A stretch of DNA of 64,000 nucleotides from Intestinirhabdus alba (GTDB taxonomy: Bacteria; Pseudomonadota; Gammaproteobacteria; Enterobacterales; Enterobacteriaceae), in the NCBI RefSeq assembly GCF_009711095.1, contig NZ_WMJZ01000005.1, forward strand, positions 62,001-126,000, read 5' to 3'. The notes below the pieces were generated by a model. The model did no database searches. It was not told the DNA's origin and saw nothing but the letters and a program-made list of their open reading frames with translations. Of the stretch, positions 24,123 through 33,230 are shown piece by piece; the stretch's first letter is position 1, and the number at the start of each line of letters is the position of its first letter. Position numbers and translations under genes: made by a program.

Positions 24123-24971
24123 ATGCAATTACACGCTCAGGGAGCAATTCTTGACCTCTCTCACCCACACGTCATGGGGATCCTCAATGTCACCCCAGAC
24201 TCTTTCTCCGACGGTGGCGCGCATCATTCGCTGACGGATGCCGTGACCCATGCCAACCTGATGATTAACGCCGGGGCGACCATTATCGACGTCGGCGGGG
24301 AATCGACGCGACCCGGCGCAGCGGAAGTAAGCGTGGAAGAGGAGCTGCAGCGGGTGATCCCGGTGGTGGAAGCTATCGCCCGACGTTTTGAAATCTGGAT
24401 CTCCGTTGATACCTCAAAGCCAGAGGTTATCCGCGAATCAGCAAGGGTGGGCGCTCACATCATTAACGATATTCGCTCACTCTCTGAACCCGGCGCGCTG
24501 GAGGCGGCAGCGGAAACGGGACTGCCAGTATGCCTGATGCATATGCAGGGCCAGCCGAAGACCATGCAGGAGGCACCAGCGTATGACGACGTGTTCGCTG
24601 AGGTTAATCGCTACTTTAGTGAACAGATTGCGCGATGTGAAAGAGCCGGTATCGCAAAAGAGAAATTGTTGCTCGACCCGGGATTTGGTTTCGGTAAAAA
24701 TCTCTCCCACAACTATACATTACTGGCGCGTTTATCTGAGTTTCATCATTTTAATCTGCCGCTGCTGGCAGGAATGTCGCGCAAGTCGATGATCGGGCAG
24801 CTCCTGAATGTGGGGCCGTCCGCGCGCCTGAGCGGTAGCCTTGCCTGTGCGGTGATTGCCGCCATGCAGGGGGCGCAGATTATTCGCGTCCACGATGTCA
24901 AAGAAACCGTAGAAGTGATGCGCGTGGTGGAAGCCACGCTGTCGGCAAAGGAAAATAAACGCTATGAGTAA
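24123..24971 (+). CDS. folP: FolP, dihydropteroate synthase
   Basis: Starting at [15 protein letters not shown] the protein has 282 residues, as in E. coli. It has the [11 protein letters not shown] and GGESTRPGA loops that bind p-aminobenzoate and pterin diphosphate. It makes dihydropteroate and is the sulfonamide target. It begins 14 nt after the rhomboid stop and overlaps glmM by 8 nt. Confidence 0.98.
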   Translation: MQLHAQGAILDLSHPHVMGILNVTPDSFSDGGAHHSLTDAVTHANLMINAGATIIDVGGESTRPGAAEVSVEEELQRVIPVVEAIARRFEIWISVDTSKPEVIRESARVGAHIINDIRSLSEPGALEAAAETGLPVCLMHMQGQPKTMQEAPAYDDVFAEVNRYFSEQIARCERAGIAKEKLLLDPGFGFGKNLSHNYTLLARLSEFHHFNLPLLAGMSRKSMIGQLLNVGPSARLSGSLACAVIAAMQGAQIIRVHDVKETVEVMRVVEATLSAKENKRYE

Positions 24972-26301
24972 CCGTAAATATTTTGGCACCGACGGGATCC
25001 GCGGTCGCGTAGGCGAAGCGCCGATTACCCCTGATTTTGTGCTTAAGCTGGGCTGGGCGGCAGGAAAAGTGCTGGCGCGTCATGGTTCGCGCAAAATTAT
25101 TATTGGCAAGGACACGCGCATCTCCGGCTATATGCTGGAGTCCGCGCTGGAGGCGGGGCTGGCGGCGGCGGGGCTGTCCGCCTCATTCACCGGTCCGATG
25201 CCGACGCCGGCGGTAGCCTATCTGACCCGCACCTTCCGGGCGGAGGCGGGAATTGTCATCTCCGCTTCTCATAATCCGTTTTATGACAACGGCATAAAAT
25301 TTTTCTCCATCGATGGCACCAAACTGCCGGACGCGGTGGAAGAGGCCATTGAGGCCGAAATGGAAAAAGAGCTGACCTGCGTGGACTCCGCCGAGCTGGG
25401 TAAGGCCAGCCGCATTGTCGATGCCGCGGGTCGCTATATTGAATTTTGCAAGGCGACCTTCCCCAATGAGCTGAGTCTGAGCGAGCTGAAGATCGTGGTG
25501 GACTGCGCCAACGGCGCGACCTATCACATTGCGCCGAACGTGCTGCGCGAGCTGGGGGCAAAGGTGATAGCCATCGGCTGCGAGCCAAACGGCGTCAACA
25601 TCAATGAGGAGGTCGGGGCGACCGATGTCCGGGCGCTACAGGCGCGCGTGGTGGCGGAAAAAGCCGATCTGGGCATCGCCTTCGATGGCGACGGCGACCG
25701 CGTCATTATGGTTGATCATGAGGGTAACCGGGTCGACGGCGATCAAATCATGTATATCATTGCCCGCGAAGGGCTGCGTCAGGGGCAACTGCGCGGCGGG
25801 GCGGTGGGGACGCTGATGAGCAATATGGGGCTGGAGCTGGCGCTGAAGCAGCTGGGCATCCCTTTTGCCCGCGCAAAGGTTGGCGACCGCTACGTGCTGG
25901 AAAAACTGCAGGAAAAAGGCTGGCGCATTGGCGCGGAAAACTCAGGTCATGTGATCCTGCTGGATAAAACCACCACCGGCGACGGCATTGTGGCGGGCCT
26001 GCAGGTACTGGCGGCGATGGTGCGCAACCATATGAGCCTGCACGATCTGTGCAGCGGCATGAAAATGTTCCCGCAGATTCTGGTTAACGTCCGCTTTACG
26101 GCGGGCAACGGCGATCCGCTGGAGAGTGAAACCGTGAAAGCGGTGACGGCCGAAGTGGAGGAAGCGCTCGGCGCGCGCGGCCGCGTACTGCTGCGCAAAT
26201 CCGGCACTGAGCCGCTTATTCGGGTGATGGTGGAAGGTGAAGACGAAGCGCAGGTGACGGCGTTCGCCCATCGTATTGCGGACGCGGTAAAAGCGGCGTA
26301 G
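24964..26301 (+). CDS. glmM: GlmM, phosphoglucosamine mutase
   Basis: The protein has 445 residues. The phosphoserine loop has Ser102 in VISASHNPF, the metal loop is DGDGDR near 241, and the C-terminal phosphate-binding loop is [12 protein letters not shown]. It makes glucosamine-1-phosphate for peptidoglycan and LPS. Its ATG lies inside the end of folP. Confidence 0.98.
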   Translation: MSNRKYFGTDGIRGRVGEAPITPDFVLKLGWAAGKVLARHGSRKIIIGKDTRISGYMLESALEAGLAAAGLSASFTGPMPTPAVAYLTRTFRAEAGIVISASHNPFYDNGIKFFSIDGTKLPDAVEEAIEAEMEKELTCVDSAELGKASRIVDAAGRYIEFCKATFPNELSLSELKIVVDCANGATYHIAPNVLRELGAKVIAIGCEPNGVNINEEVGATDVRALQARVVAEKADLGIAFDGDGDRVIMVDHEGNRVDGDQIMYIIAREGLRQGQLRGGAVGTLMSNMGLELALKQLGIPFARAKVGDRYVLEKLQEKGWRIGAENSGHVILLDKTTTGDGIVAGLQVLAAMVRNHMSLHDLCSGMKMFPQILVNVRFTAGNGDPLESETVKAVTAEVEEALGARGRVLLRKSGTEPLIRVMVEGEDEAQVTAFAHRIADAVKAA

Positions 26302-26319
26302 CCCCTTTTCTCGCGCGGT

Positions 26320-26354
26320 AAAGGCCGGAGTCAGCGCGACCCCGGCCTTTTTTA
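26320..26354. terminator. bidirectional terminator between glmM and the dcuC-like gene
   Basis: The stem AAGGCCGG/CCGGCCTT is followed by TTTTTT on the plus strand. The last codon of the convergent transporter gene lies in its T-tract. Confidence 0.85.
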
Positions 26355-27818
26355 TGAGGCTGAGAGCGTCTGCCTGCGTCTGCAGCGCCAGATGTATCCG
26401 CTAACCAGCAGCAGCAGGAAGATAGCCAGCCACGGCAATACCGCCAGCAGATGCCCGGAGCGGGCGAACGTCAGGGCGATCATCAGCAGCCAGCCGCCCA
26501 GCATCGGAATGGCGGTACGCTTAACGATGTCGACCGGCGAAATGCCCGCGATCCCGGCGATAGCAATAATGACCCCGGCGATGGGCGACAGCGTCCGGCC
26601 AATGCCGGCCGACAGCTGGATCGGCAGCATCATCACCGCAACGTCGCTGCCGATGTGGCGGCTGATATCCGGTACCATCGGCGCGAAGGAGAAGAAGGCC
26701 GCGTTGCCGGACCCCATCAGCGCAGAGATAGCGAAGGTAATCAGGGTCATCAGCAGCACGATGGAGGCTGCGCTAAGACCAAATTCGCCGGACAGAGAGA
26801 GCAGCGCATCCACTGCGCCTATCGCTTTTAGCCCGGCGGAAAAAACTTCACCTGCAACGATCAGCGTGACGACGGTGGCGAACACGCTGCCCATGCTGTC
26901 GAAGACCTTCTGAATGCCAGCCATCACTTTGCGCGCGTTCCGGTGGCGCAAATATTCGCAGATCAGCGTCACGGCGAGGCTTATCAGTACCGCCGTGTCG
27001 AGGGTGATTTTCAGCGAACTGAACAGCAGCTTGCTGCATAACAGCATCAGTACCAGCGGCAGCATCGGCAGGAACAGCCAGGCGATGGGGGCCTGCTGAT
27101 TGTCGTCCGGCGTCAGCTGCAGGGCCTGCGGCGACGGTGCCTCCTCTTTTTCACGGCTATCGAAGAAACGCTGAACAACGATGTGCAACAGGGCAATAAA
27201 CAGGATCGTCGGGATGACGATCGGCAGCTGATCCTGCACAAAGTAGTTTACCACCTCCATGCCCGCCGTTTTGGCAGCCAGCACGGAGTTGCCCGAGCCC
27301 GGGCCAAACTCCACCGCGCAGGTGCTGGCGATCACCGCCGCCACGGCCGCGCGGCTGCAGCCAAGGCGGGTGAGCAGCGGGTAGAGGGTGGCCATCAGCA
27401 GTAGCCCCAGCCCCGTTGCGCTGCTGATAAACAGCGACAGGAACTGCCCCAGCAGCAGCGCCAGCCCCAGCAGAAGATAAGGCGAGTTCAGGCGCTGTAG
27501 CGGGCGCGAGGTTACCCGCACCAGCACCTGGCTTGCGCCAATGGCCGACATCCAGGTGGCAAAACCGCCGATCAGCATGATTTGCAGCCCAAGCCCGCCG
27601 AGGCGGATGCTCAGCGTATCGCGAATAAACTCAAAGACGTCAAAGGGGCCGAAGCCGGTACTCTTTTTCACCATGCCGCTGAGGGTCGTCCAGCCGCTGA
27701 AGTGGGCGATAAGCAGCAGAATGATGCCGGTCAGCAGCAGCACCGACTGGGGGTGATATTTTTGCAGGATCAGGCGTCCGGCAAACAGAATGGCGATCAG
27801 CGCCAGTAGCAATGACAT
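26352..27818 (-). CDS. DcuC-family C4-dicarboxylate-type transporter
   Basis: The protein has 488 residues with about 12 predicted transmembrane helices and the DcuC/YfcC-like pattern (SSATGLGLLLMATLYP, EFGPGSGNSVLAAK, MGSGNAAFFSFAPM). E. coli DcuC effluxes succinate under anaerobiosis. This one lies 10 nt downstream of iadA, so its likely cargo is aspartate, another C4 acid or an isoaspartyl dipeptide; that is inference from context. It is absent from this place in E. coli, where glmM is followed directly by secG. Confidence 0.85.
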   Translation of the reverse strand: MSLLLALIAILFAGRLILQKYHPQSVLLLTGIILLLIAHFSGWTTLSGMVKKSTGFGPFDVFEFIRDTLSIRLGGLGLQIMLIGGFATWMSAIGASQVLVRVTSRPLQRLNSPYLLLGLALLLGQFLSLFISSATGLGLLLMATLYPLLTRLGCSRAAVAAVIASTCAVEFGPGSGNSVLAAKTAGMEVVNYFVQDQLPIVIPTILFIALLHIVVQRFFDSREKEEAPSPQALQLTPDDNQQAPIAWLFLPMLPLVLMLLCSKLLFSSLKITLDTAVLISLAVTLICEYLRHRNARKVMAGIQKVFDSMGSVFATVVTLIVAGEVFSAGLKAIGAVDALLSLSGEFGLSAASIVLLMTLITFAISALMGSGNAAFFSFAPMVPDISRHIGSDVAVMMLPIQLSAGIGRTLSPIAGVIIAIAGIAGISPVDIVKRTAIPMLGGWLLMIALTFARSGHLLAVLPWLAIFLLLLVSGYIWRCRRRQTLSAS

Positions 27819-27828
27819 TATCGCCCCC

Positions 27829-28962
27829 TTAACCGAAGTTGCCGTTGATCAGGCATTCGCCGTCGCGTAGCACCTGCTTGCCGGCGGCGAACAGATGGGC
27901 CAGGGAGAGATCGTCATTAAGCACGCAGATGTCGGCACGTTCACCCGCGGCCAGCACCCCGCCGGAGATACCCAGCGACTGTGCGACGTTGGCGGTCATC
28001 ATCGCCACCGCCTGGGGAACGGCGATCCCGGCGTCGATCAGCCGCGGCAGAAGCTGAAGGTTACCCGATACCGGCGCTGCGCTTAACCCTTCCACTATGC
28101 CCTGAGCGTTGAAACGCGGTACGCTGCCGTTGCCGTCGGAGCTAATGGTAATACGATCGGCGGGAACCTGCGCTTCCAGCGCGTTGCGGATAGCCTCCTC
28201 CTGCGGCATAAAGCGGCTGCCGCCGGAGGTTACGTCAATATGGCCGCCCCGGCGGGCGAAATCGATGGCCTGCGCAAATAGCGCCTCGGTTCTCGCCACG
28301 TGGGTCGGTGAAATATGGTGGATCGGAATTCCGGCGTCGCACAGCGCGTTGAGCTGGGACATGCCTTCCGGCAGATTGCCGAGATGAACGTGCAGCAGCC
28401 CTTTTTTTCCGGCCAGCAGCGAGGCGACCCGGATATCGCTGATCAGCCGCAGCAGCTCCTGCAAAGTAGGGTACGATCCGCGATGATCGGCCAGCGCGAT
28501 TTTGACGCCCAGTATGGCGGGAATGAAGGTTATATCGTCGCGCACCGAGCGGGTAATGGTCGGGCTGGGAACGGCGTAAGCGCCGGTGTGCATAAAGGCG
28601 CGCAGCCCTTCCAGATTCAGCGACTGCATTTTAGCGTAGAGATCTTTGGGCGAACGCGAAATCGCATCGGTGCCCAGCACCCCGACGACGGTAGTAATTC
28701 CGGCTTCGATCAGGTCGCGCAGCTTAACGGCGGGGGTCCGGCTGGCAAAACCGGCCTCGCCGCCGCCGCCGGTGAGGTGCACATGCTGATCGATAAGCCC
28801 GGGGATAACCCATTTTCCCCGGCAATCGATGGTTTCGGTGACGTCATTAAAAAGTGAGATCTCTTTTTCCACCGCCACAATGCGATCGGCATAAAGAAGT
28901 AGGGAGCAGAGCCCGGCGTCCTCAGGAGAAAAGACGCGAGCGTTGGTCAATAATGTAAACAT
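27829..28962 (-). CDS. iadA: Isoaspartyl dipeptidase (beta-aspartyl peptidase, M38)
   Basis: Starting at MFTLLTNARVF with an AGGA site 5 nt upstream, the protein has 377 residues. An in-frame TTG at 28983 is less likely. It is an amidohydrolase with HVH metal ligands in LIDQHVHLTGGGGE, a lysine-containing GVKIALADHRG strand and the SSDGNGS aspartate. It hydrolyses beta-aspartyl dipeptides from damaged proteins, releasing aspartate. It is clearly related to E. coli IadA but divergent, so it may be a paralogue group of its own. It is the first gene of a two-gene operon with the transporter. Confidence 0.88.
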   Translation of the reverse strand: MFTLLTNARVFSPEDAGLCSLLLYADRIVAVEKEISLFNDVTETIDCRGKWVIPGLIDQHVHLTGGGGEAGFASRTPAVKLRDLIEAGITTVVGVLGTDAISRSPKDLYAKMQSLNLEGLRAFMHTGAYAVPSPTITRSVRDDITFIPAILGVKIALADHRGSYPTLQELLRLISDIRVASLLAGKKGLLHVHLGNLPEGMSQLNALCDAGIPIHHISPTHVARTEALFAQAIDFARRGGHIDVTSGGSRFMPQEEAIRNALEAQVPADRITISSDGNGSVPRFNAQGIVEGLSAAPVSGNLQLLPRLIDAGIAVPQAVAMMTANVAQSLGISGGVLAAGERADICVLNDDLSLAHLFAAGKQVLRDGECLINGNFG

Positions 28963-29112
28963 AACGGTCCTGTCAAACGTCAAGGGTGGGAAGATCGGCA
29001 GGTGAAACGCAATCTTGTTGTTATGCTGTCCACCCTAAAGCCATTACCATGACTGAGGCTATTTCCGATTTGTCATCAACGGATGCGATTAACGTATGGC
29101 GGGGAACACAAC

Positions 29113-30006
29113 GTGGACAGTAAGTGGTTAGAGGATTTTTTGGCCCTGAGCCAGCATGGCAACTACTCGCTGGCGGCGGCGGAGCGGCATATCACCCAGC
29201 CGGCGCTCAGCCGGCGGATCAAGGCGCTGGAGACGCTGCTGGGCGTACCTTTATTCGATCGTACCACTACGCCGGTTACGCTGACCCGCTATGGCGAGCG
29301 CTTTGAGCCTTATGCGCGTCATGTCCTGGGCACCCTGACCGAGGCGCGCCATGAGCTTTCCGCCATGGCTCCGGCAACGGATAACACGCTGGTGATGGTC
29401 AGCCTGCATACGCTGTCGGTGAACGTTCTGCCGGATATGATTAGCTATCTGCACCAGAGCGAGCCGCAGTTGAACTTTACCGTTAATGCCAGCATTCAGG
29501 GGATTGATAACCATTTTAATGCGCTGATCGACAGGCAGATCGACCTGCTGGTCACCTATGATCTGCCCTCTTCGCAGCCCGGGCTTGAGATTGCCGGAAA
29601 GCTTAAGCGCTCTTTGTGGCGCTATGAGCGGTTTATTCCGGTTATTTCATCACGCCTGGCGGGGCTTGTGGACGACCCCGAGGCGCTTATCCCGTGGCTT
29701 TGCTATAGCGACTACACCTTTGTGCGACGTATTATCGAACCGGCCGAACAGCGGGTGCGCGGGCGGCTGAAAAAAGTTTTTGATACTGGTCTGAGCGAGA
29801 CGATCCGCGAAATGGTTTTGCGCCACACGGGGCTGGCGTGGCTGCCGGAGTCGATGATTGCTGAAGAGCTGGTAAACCATCAGATTATCCACTGTTGGCC
29901 GCAAAATTCTGCTTTAATCTGTGAAATCCCCGTGGTTGTCTGGGCCAATCTTGACGATCAACGCGCCGTTATGCGGCGATGCTGGGATAAATTGCTGCGT
30001 TTTTAA
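29113..30006 (+). CDS. LysR-family regulator, probably of the iadA-transporter operon
   Basis: Starting at GTG 29113 (MDSKWLEDFLALSQ, GGGGA about 7 nt upstream) the protein has 297 residues. An ATG at 29083 would add 10 residues. The N-terminal winged helix (NYSLAAAERHITQPALSRRIKALE, about residues 14-38) precedes a substrate-binding domain. The sequence is closest in style to E. coli YjiE/HypT, whose gene is near iadA there too. It is divergent from iadA with a 150-nt gap, the classic LysR layout. Confidence 0.85.
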   Translation: MDSKWLEDFLALSQHGNYSLAAAERHITQPALSRRIKALETLLGVPLFDRTTTPVTLTRYGERFEPYARHVLGTLTEARHELSAMAPATDNTLVMVSLHTLSVNVLPDMISYLHQSEPQLNFTVNASIQGIDNHFNALIDRQIDLLVTYDLPSSQPGLEIAGKLKRSLWRYERFIPVISSRLAGLVDDPEALIPWLCYSDYTFVRRIIEPAEQRVRGRLKKVFDTGLSETIREMVLRHTGLAWLPESMIAEELVNHQIIHCWPQNSALICEIPVVVWANLDDQRAVMRRCWDKLLRF

Positions 30007-30174
30007 TGGATGTGGCGATTTTTTCCTCACTTGATACAATGGGCTTAAATTGCCCTTGCGAAGGCCATTCGCTTTGGTTAGTATTCACACCCGCTTCAGT
30101 GGGAAACGTTAAGTTATCCCGCTTTATTGGTCGAAGCACAAGTACGCGGTGATTCCGCAAGGAACAGGTTGATT

Positions 30175-30507
30175 ATGTACGAAGCTCTTTTGGTAGTTTT
30201 CCTTATTGTGGCAATTGGCCTTGTGGGTCTGGTTATGCTGCAGCAAGGTAAAGGCGCTGATATGGGGGCCTCCTTCGGCGCAGGCGCTTCCGCCACGCTG
30301 TTTGGTTCAGGGGGTTCCGGCAACTTCATGACCCGAATGACGGCCGTACTGGCGACGCTGTTTTTTATCATCAGCCTGGTGCTGGGTAACATTAACAGCA
30401 ACAAGACCAATAAAGGAAGCGAATGGGATAACCTGAGCGCGCCGGCGAAGACCGAGCAGACTCAGCCCGCAGCGCCGGCTCAGCCGACCAGCGATATCCC
30501 GCGCTAA
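30175..30507 (+). CDS. secG: SecG, preprotein translocase subunit
   Basis: Starting at MYEALLVVFLIVA the protein has 110 residues. It has two transmembrane helices (about 2-22 and 52-72) with the glycine-rich GADMGASFGAGAS stretch between them. It assists SecYE-SecA translocation. It lies directly upstream of leuU as in E. coli. Confidence 0.97.
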   Translation: MYEALLVVFLIVAIGLVGLVMLQQGKGADMGASFGAGASATLFGSGGSGNFMTRMTAVLATLFFIISLVLGNINSNKTNKGSEWDNLSAPAKTEQTQPAAPAQPTSDIPR

Positions 30508-30520
30508 GTAATATTTCTGT

Positions 30521-30607
30521 GCCGAGGTGGTGGAATTGGTAGACACGCTACCTTGAGGTGGTAGTGCCCAATAGGGCTTACGGGTTCAAGTCCCGTCCTC
30601 GGTACCA
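30521..30607 (+). tRNA. leuU: tRNA-Leu (anticodon GAG)
   Basis: The gene has 87 nt and a class II tRNA with long variable arm, encoded CCA and anticodon GAG in CTTGAGGT. The acceptor GCCGAGG pairs with CCTCGGT. Its 3' end is duplicated at 53002-53020. Confidence 0.98.
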
Positions 30608-30618
30608 ATATTTAAAGA

Positions 30619-30646
30619 ATGGACGTCAACCGACGTCCATTTTTGT
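30619..30646 (+). terminator. intrinsic terminator after leuU
   Basis: The 9-bp stem ATGGACGTC/GACGTCCAT with loop AACC is followed by TTTTTG. It closes the secG-leuU unit. Confidence 0.9.
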
Positions 30647-31115
30647 ATCTGAATCCCGCGTAATTCCTGGCTTTCTCCTCGCTTTATCCCCTTTCGTCGT
30701 GAACGCAGCCCATTTTAGCCTCGCTGGAAAATCGGTGCGTGTATTGCTATGGCGATGCCGTACCAGCCGCCTGGTTTGCCAATAATCCGTCTCAGAACAG
30801 GGGGGACGCCATCCTTACGAACAATATCGCGGTATTCTGCATTGCTGCCGGCGCTATCAGCCGGACCTGCTTTCTATTGACGCTGGCCTGCCGCTGATGT
30901 TGTGGTGACAAAGCGGGCGACTCCGCTTCCGGAGGGTAATTTCCCGTGCGGCGTGGGGTTCCGGCAGGAGGACGAAAACAGATCGGGGGAGATGGAAGCG
31001 TCATGATGTTATTCATGAGTAAATGTGTGTGATGAAATTGTTATTGCTTGTGGGGTCATATACTCTAAGTCAGAGTTAAGCATGGCACAGAGCGTGCGTC
31101 TACCCAGGAGAGAAT
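30647..31115. other. intergenic stretch at the left edge of the accessory block
   Basis: About 470 nt lie between the leuU terminator and the DUF4822 gene. I see no convincing gene, tRNA or insertion sequence; open frames here are short and have no ribosome binding sites. The last 100 nt are AT-rich, with TATACT near 31052, a possible -10 for the next gene. Confidence 0.5.
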
Positions 31116-31595
31116 ATGAAAAAGAGATTGATCCCCGCGCTGTTGGCGCTTTCATTCGCCACGGCTTTTACGGTCCATGCCGCATCCGTTCAGCCTGAAA
31201 GCAAGCCTGAAGCCGTACAAAGGACGCTAAATACCTATGAGCAAAACATGGTGGATAAAGTATGGATTACAGCGGAAGCGTTGGATCAGGATAAGAAAAG
31301 CGTAAGCCCGGAAGACAAACGGGTAGCGAACTTTTTTGGCGTAGCGGAGTACTATCCGGATGGCACGTTTAAAATGACCACCCTCGACGGTAAGCCTAAA
31401 ATGCAGGGTGCCTGGTCATTCAGCGACGATGGGAAAAGTCGTTCCCTGACGGCAAAAAATGACGCGGGCGACGTTTTATTTACCCGCGTTGTTGAAAACG
31501 TCAGGGTCACCCCGGAGGAGTATACTTACCGGGTCTATCCGGAGCAGGGTAATAAAACCCGCTACTTCGACATTGTCCATAAAGTAAAAAAATGA
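31116..31595 (+). CDS. DUF4822-type secreted protein
   Basis: The protein has 159 residues. A signal peptide covers residues 1-22 (cleavage about FTVHA|ASVQP), and the mature part resembles DUF4822 (KVWITAEALDQDKKS, YYPDGTFKMTTLDG). It is predicted periplasmic or secreted, with no known function. The ribosome binding site AGGAGAG is strong. It is transcribed towards the end of the fimbrial operon. Confidence 0.75.
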   Translation: MKKRLIPALLALSFATAFTVHAASVQPESKPEAVQRTLNTYEQNMVDKVWITAEALDQDKKSVSPEDKRVANFFGVAEYYPDGTFKMTTLDGKPKMQGAWSFSDDGKSRSLTAKNDAGDVLFTRVVENVRVTPEEYTYRVYPEQGNKTRYFDIVHKVKK

Positions 31596-31642
31596 CGGCT
31601 CTTTTACGCAGCCGTACCGACGTTTAACGGTTGGCTGTAAGG

Positions 31643-31667
31643 TAATCGCCCGCTCAGACGGGCGATT
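31643..31667. terminator. hairpin between DUF4822 gene and fimbrial operon end
   Basis: The stem AATCGCCCG/CGGGCGATT has a short loop and lies 48 nt after the DUF4822 stop and 55 nt beyond the last gene of the convergent operon. It lacks a T-tract, so a terminator role is inferred from position. Confidence 0.45.
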
Positions 31668-31721
31668 ATGATGGGGGCCGGGCGATAGACCTGTTTCCGT
31701 GAGCCGGCGCGGCACCCGGTT

Positions 31722-32147
31722 TTAGTGCGGTCTGAAGCCCTTAAACAGCTTGTCTACCTCGCCGCTCCCCTGATCCAGGGTTGAGCGGTCATTAAACATC
31801 GAAGTGAACAGCATGATATTACCCGGCGACCTCTCGGCCAGCACAATATATTGCCAGTAGGTCACGCCTTCCGCAGGTTTAAACGAAAAAGTTAATTTGG
31901 CAATTTTAGAAAAAACGGCCGTAGGGTCAGGATGCTGTAGTGAAATTTGCTTATAGTTGCCGCATTTTGACTGCAGAATTTTCAGCTGGCCCTGCAGATA
32001 TTGTTCAAACGTTTCTCCATCCGCGGGTCGATCCCGGCTGATATTGACTGCCTGGCCTGAAGCAAGGCTCACAATATTTATGGTCTGGCACAGGGCATTA
32101 TCAGGGAAATGAATCGTGCCCTCATTGCAAATACAGGTCTGCGTCAT
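31722..32147 (-). CDS. DUF1795/DcrB-type protein, EagR-like chaperone, orphan
   Basis: From ATG 32147 the protein has 141 residues, with an AAGG site that lies just past the adhesin stop. A start at 32177 inside the adhesin gene is possible. The pattern IHFPDNALCQTINI, VNISRDRPADGETFEQYLQGQL and YWQYIVLAER resembles the EagR/DUF1795 family, which chaperones the transmembrane parts of type VI Rhs effectors. It has no signal peptide, so it is probably cytoplasmic. No Rhs, VgrG or type VI gene is in the window. It is the last gene of the fimbrial operon by spacing (16 nt). Confidence 0.65.
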   Translation of the reverse strand: MTQTCICNEGTIHFPDNALCQTINIVSLASGQAVNISRDRPADGETFEQYLQGQLKILQSKCGNYKQISLQHPDPTAVFSKIAKLTFSFKPAEGVTYWQYIVLAERSPGNIMLFTSMFNDRSTLDQGSGEVDKLFKGFRPH

Positions 32148-32163
32148 TAAATTTACCTTAAAA

Positions 32164-33210
32164 TTACTCGTAATCAATGTTGTAAAAAAGTACCGACTGA
32201 ACCTCGCCGGCCGATATAGTTGTTCCGGTTGCGTAGTATCGGGCGCGAAGAGGAATAGTCACGGTTGAAAGCCTGTTCTCAAAATTCCCTACAACAAATT
32301 TTTCACCCGGTACAACAGGAACATAGCTCGAACCATCTGCGCCCTGAAGCAGCTGCAGCGCGATATTTTCGGCGTTTAATCCGGTCTCTAAATCCTTCCA
32401 GTGGAACAGCCCCTGGTCAGCCATTCCCGCCACGTTATTACCGGTAATCTTCATGACGATGCTCTGCGTACTCCATAAATCAGAGTTACAGATGATGCTG
32501 ACATTAAAATCCCGGCTGGGGCTTTCAATAGGCCCGACAGAATGAATGCTGCTGGTGTTCAGCGTATCAATTGTGGCTGTGAAATTACCGCTACCGTTTA
32601 TATCACAGGTTTGGATAGTGAAATCTAAGTTACTTCTGCCGTTCTTTAAATAATATGTCAGATCGGTATCAGTACCAAGGCTGCTCTGCACCGAAAAAAG
32701 CTTCATGGTATTACTTTTTACATTAAGCTTCTTGTTTTCTCCGGTTTTAACCAGCTCGATAGTCACGTTGACAACCGCCCGTGGCAGGTAACTGTTATCT
32801 ATACTATTACTCACCCAGGGAATATTTGTTTCAACGCCGGTGCGGAAAATTTTTGCGCTTGTCCCCCGATCGCCGTTGATGGTGATATAAATGGCCAGGC
32901 CGCTATCGCTGCCCAGCATATTGGCCAGGTTTTCGCGCCGGATAACGATCTCTTCCGGCGTGGTATCCCATGAGCTTGTTTTGCTTAGATCTTTACCACA
33001 CCATAGGCTGAGTTCCATCTCCTTGCGGTAAAGGACGGTTCCGACCGGCGCACTGCTGTTGATCTGCCTGGGAACATCCTTTGCAAAATCAATCCCCGAA
33101 TTATTAAGAGACTGTGAGTCTGTTCCACATTTTAAATCAGCCTGTGCCGGAAGCGCGACGGACAGCAGCGCCGTAATAAAGATCAACAGGCCGACGTTGA
33201 GCTTACACAT
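32164..33210 (-). CDS. Fimbrial tip adhesin / minor pilin
   Basis: From ATG 33210 (AAGGA 8 nt upstream) the protein has 348 residues. An alternative ATG at 33234 overlaps the usher stop as ATGA and adds 8 residues. A signal peptide ends near PAQA|DLKCG. A receptor-like N-terminal part (about 25-195) precedes a pilin domain with paired Cys and the C-terminal pattern LSTVTIPLRARYYATG...FYNIDYE. The two-domain layout is that of tip adhesins; the ligand is unknown. Confidence 0.8.
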   Translation of the reverse strand: MCKLNVGLLIFITALLSVALPAQADLKCGTDSQSLNNSGIDFAKDVPRQINSSAPVGTVLYRKEMELSLWCGKDLSKTSSWDTTPEEIVIRRENLANMLGSDSGLAIYITINGDRGTSAKIFRTGVETNIPWVSNSIDNSYLPRAVVNVTIELVKTGENKKLNVKSNTMKLFSVQSSLGTDTDLTYYLKNGRSNLDFTIQTCDINGSGNFTATIDTLNTSSIHSVGPIESPSRDFNVSIICNSDLWSTQSIVMKITGNNVAGMADQGLFHWKDLETGLNAENIALQLLQGADGSSYVPVVPGEKFVVGNFENRLSTVTIPLRARYYATGTTISAGEVQSVLFYNIDYE

Positions 33211-33230
33211 AAATTTATTCCTTTTCGCAT

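Noticed and set aside
30558-30785. 75-codon frame beginning inside leuU
   Set aside because: It overlaps the tRNA gene and its terminator; composition is random.
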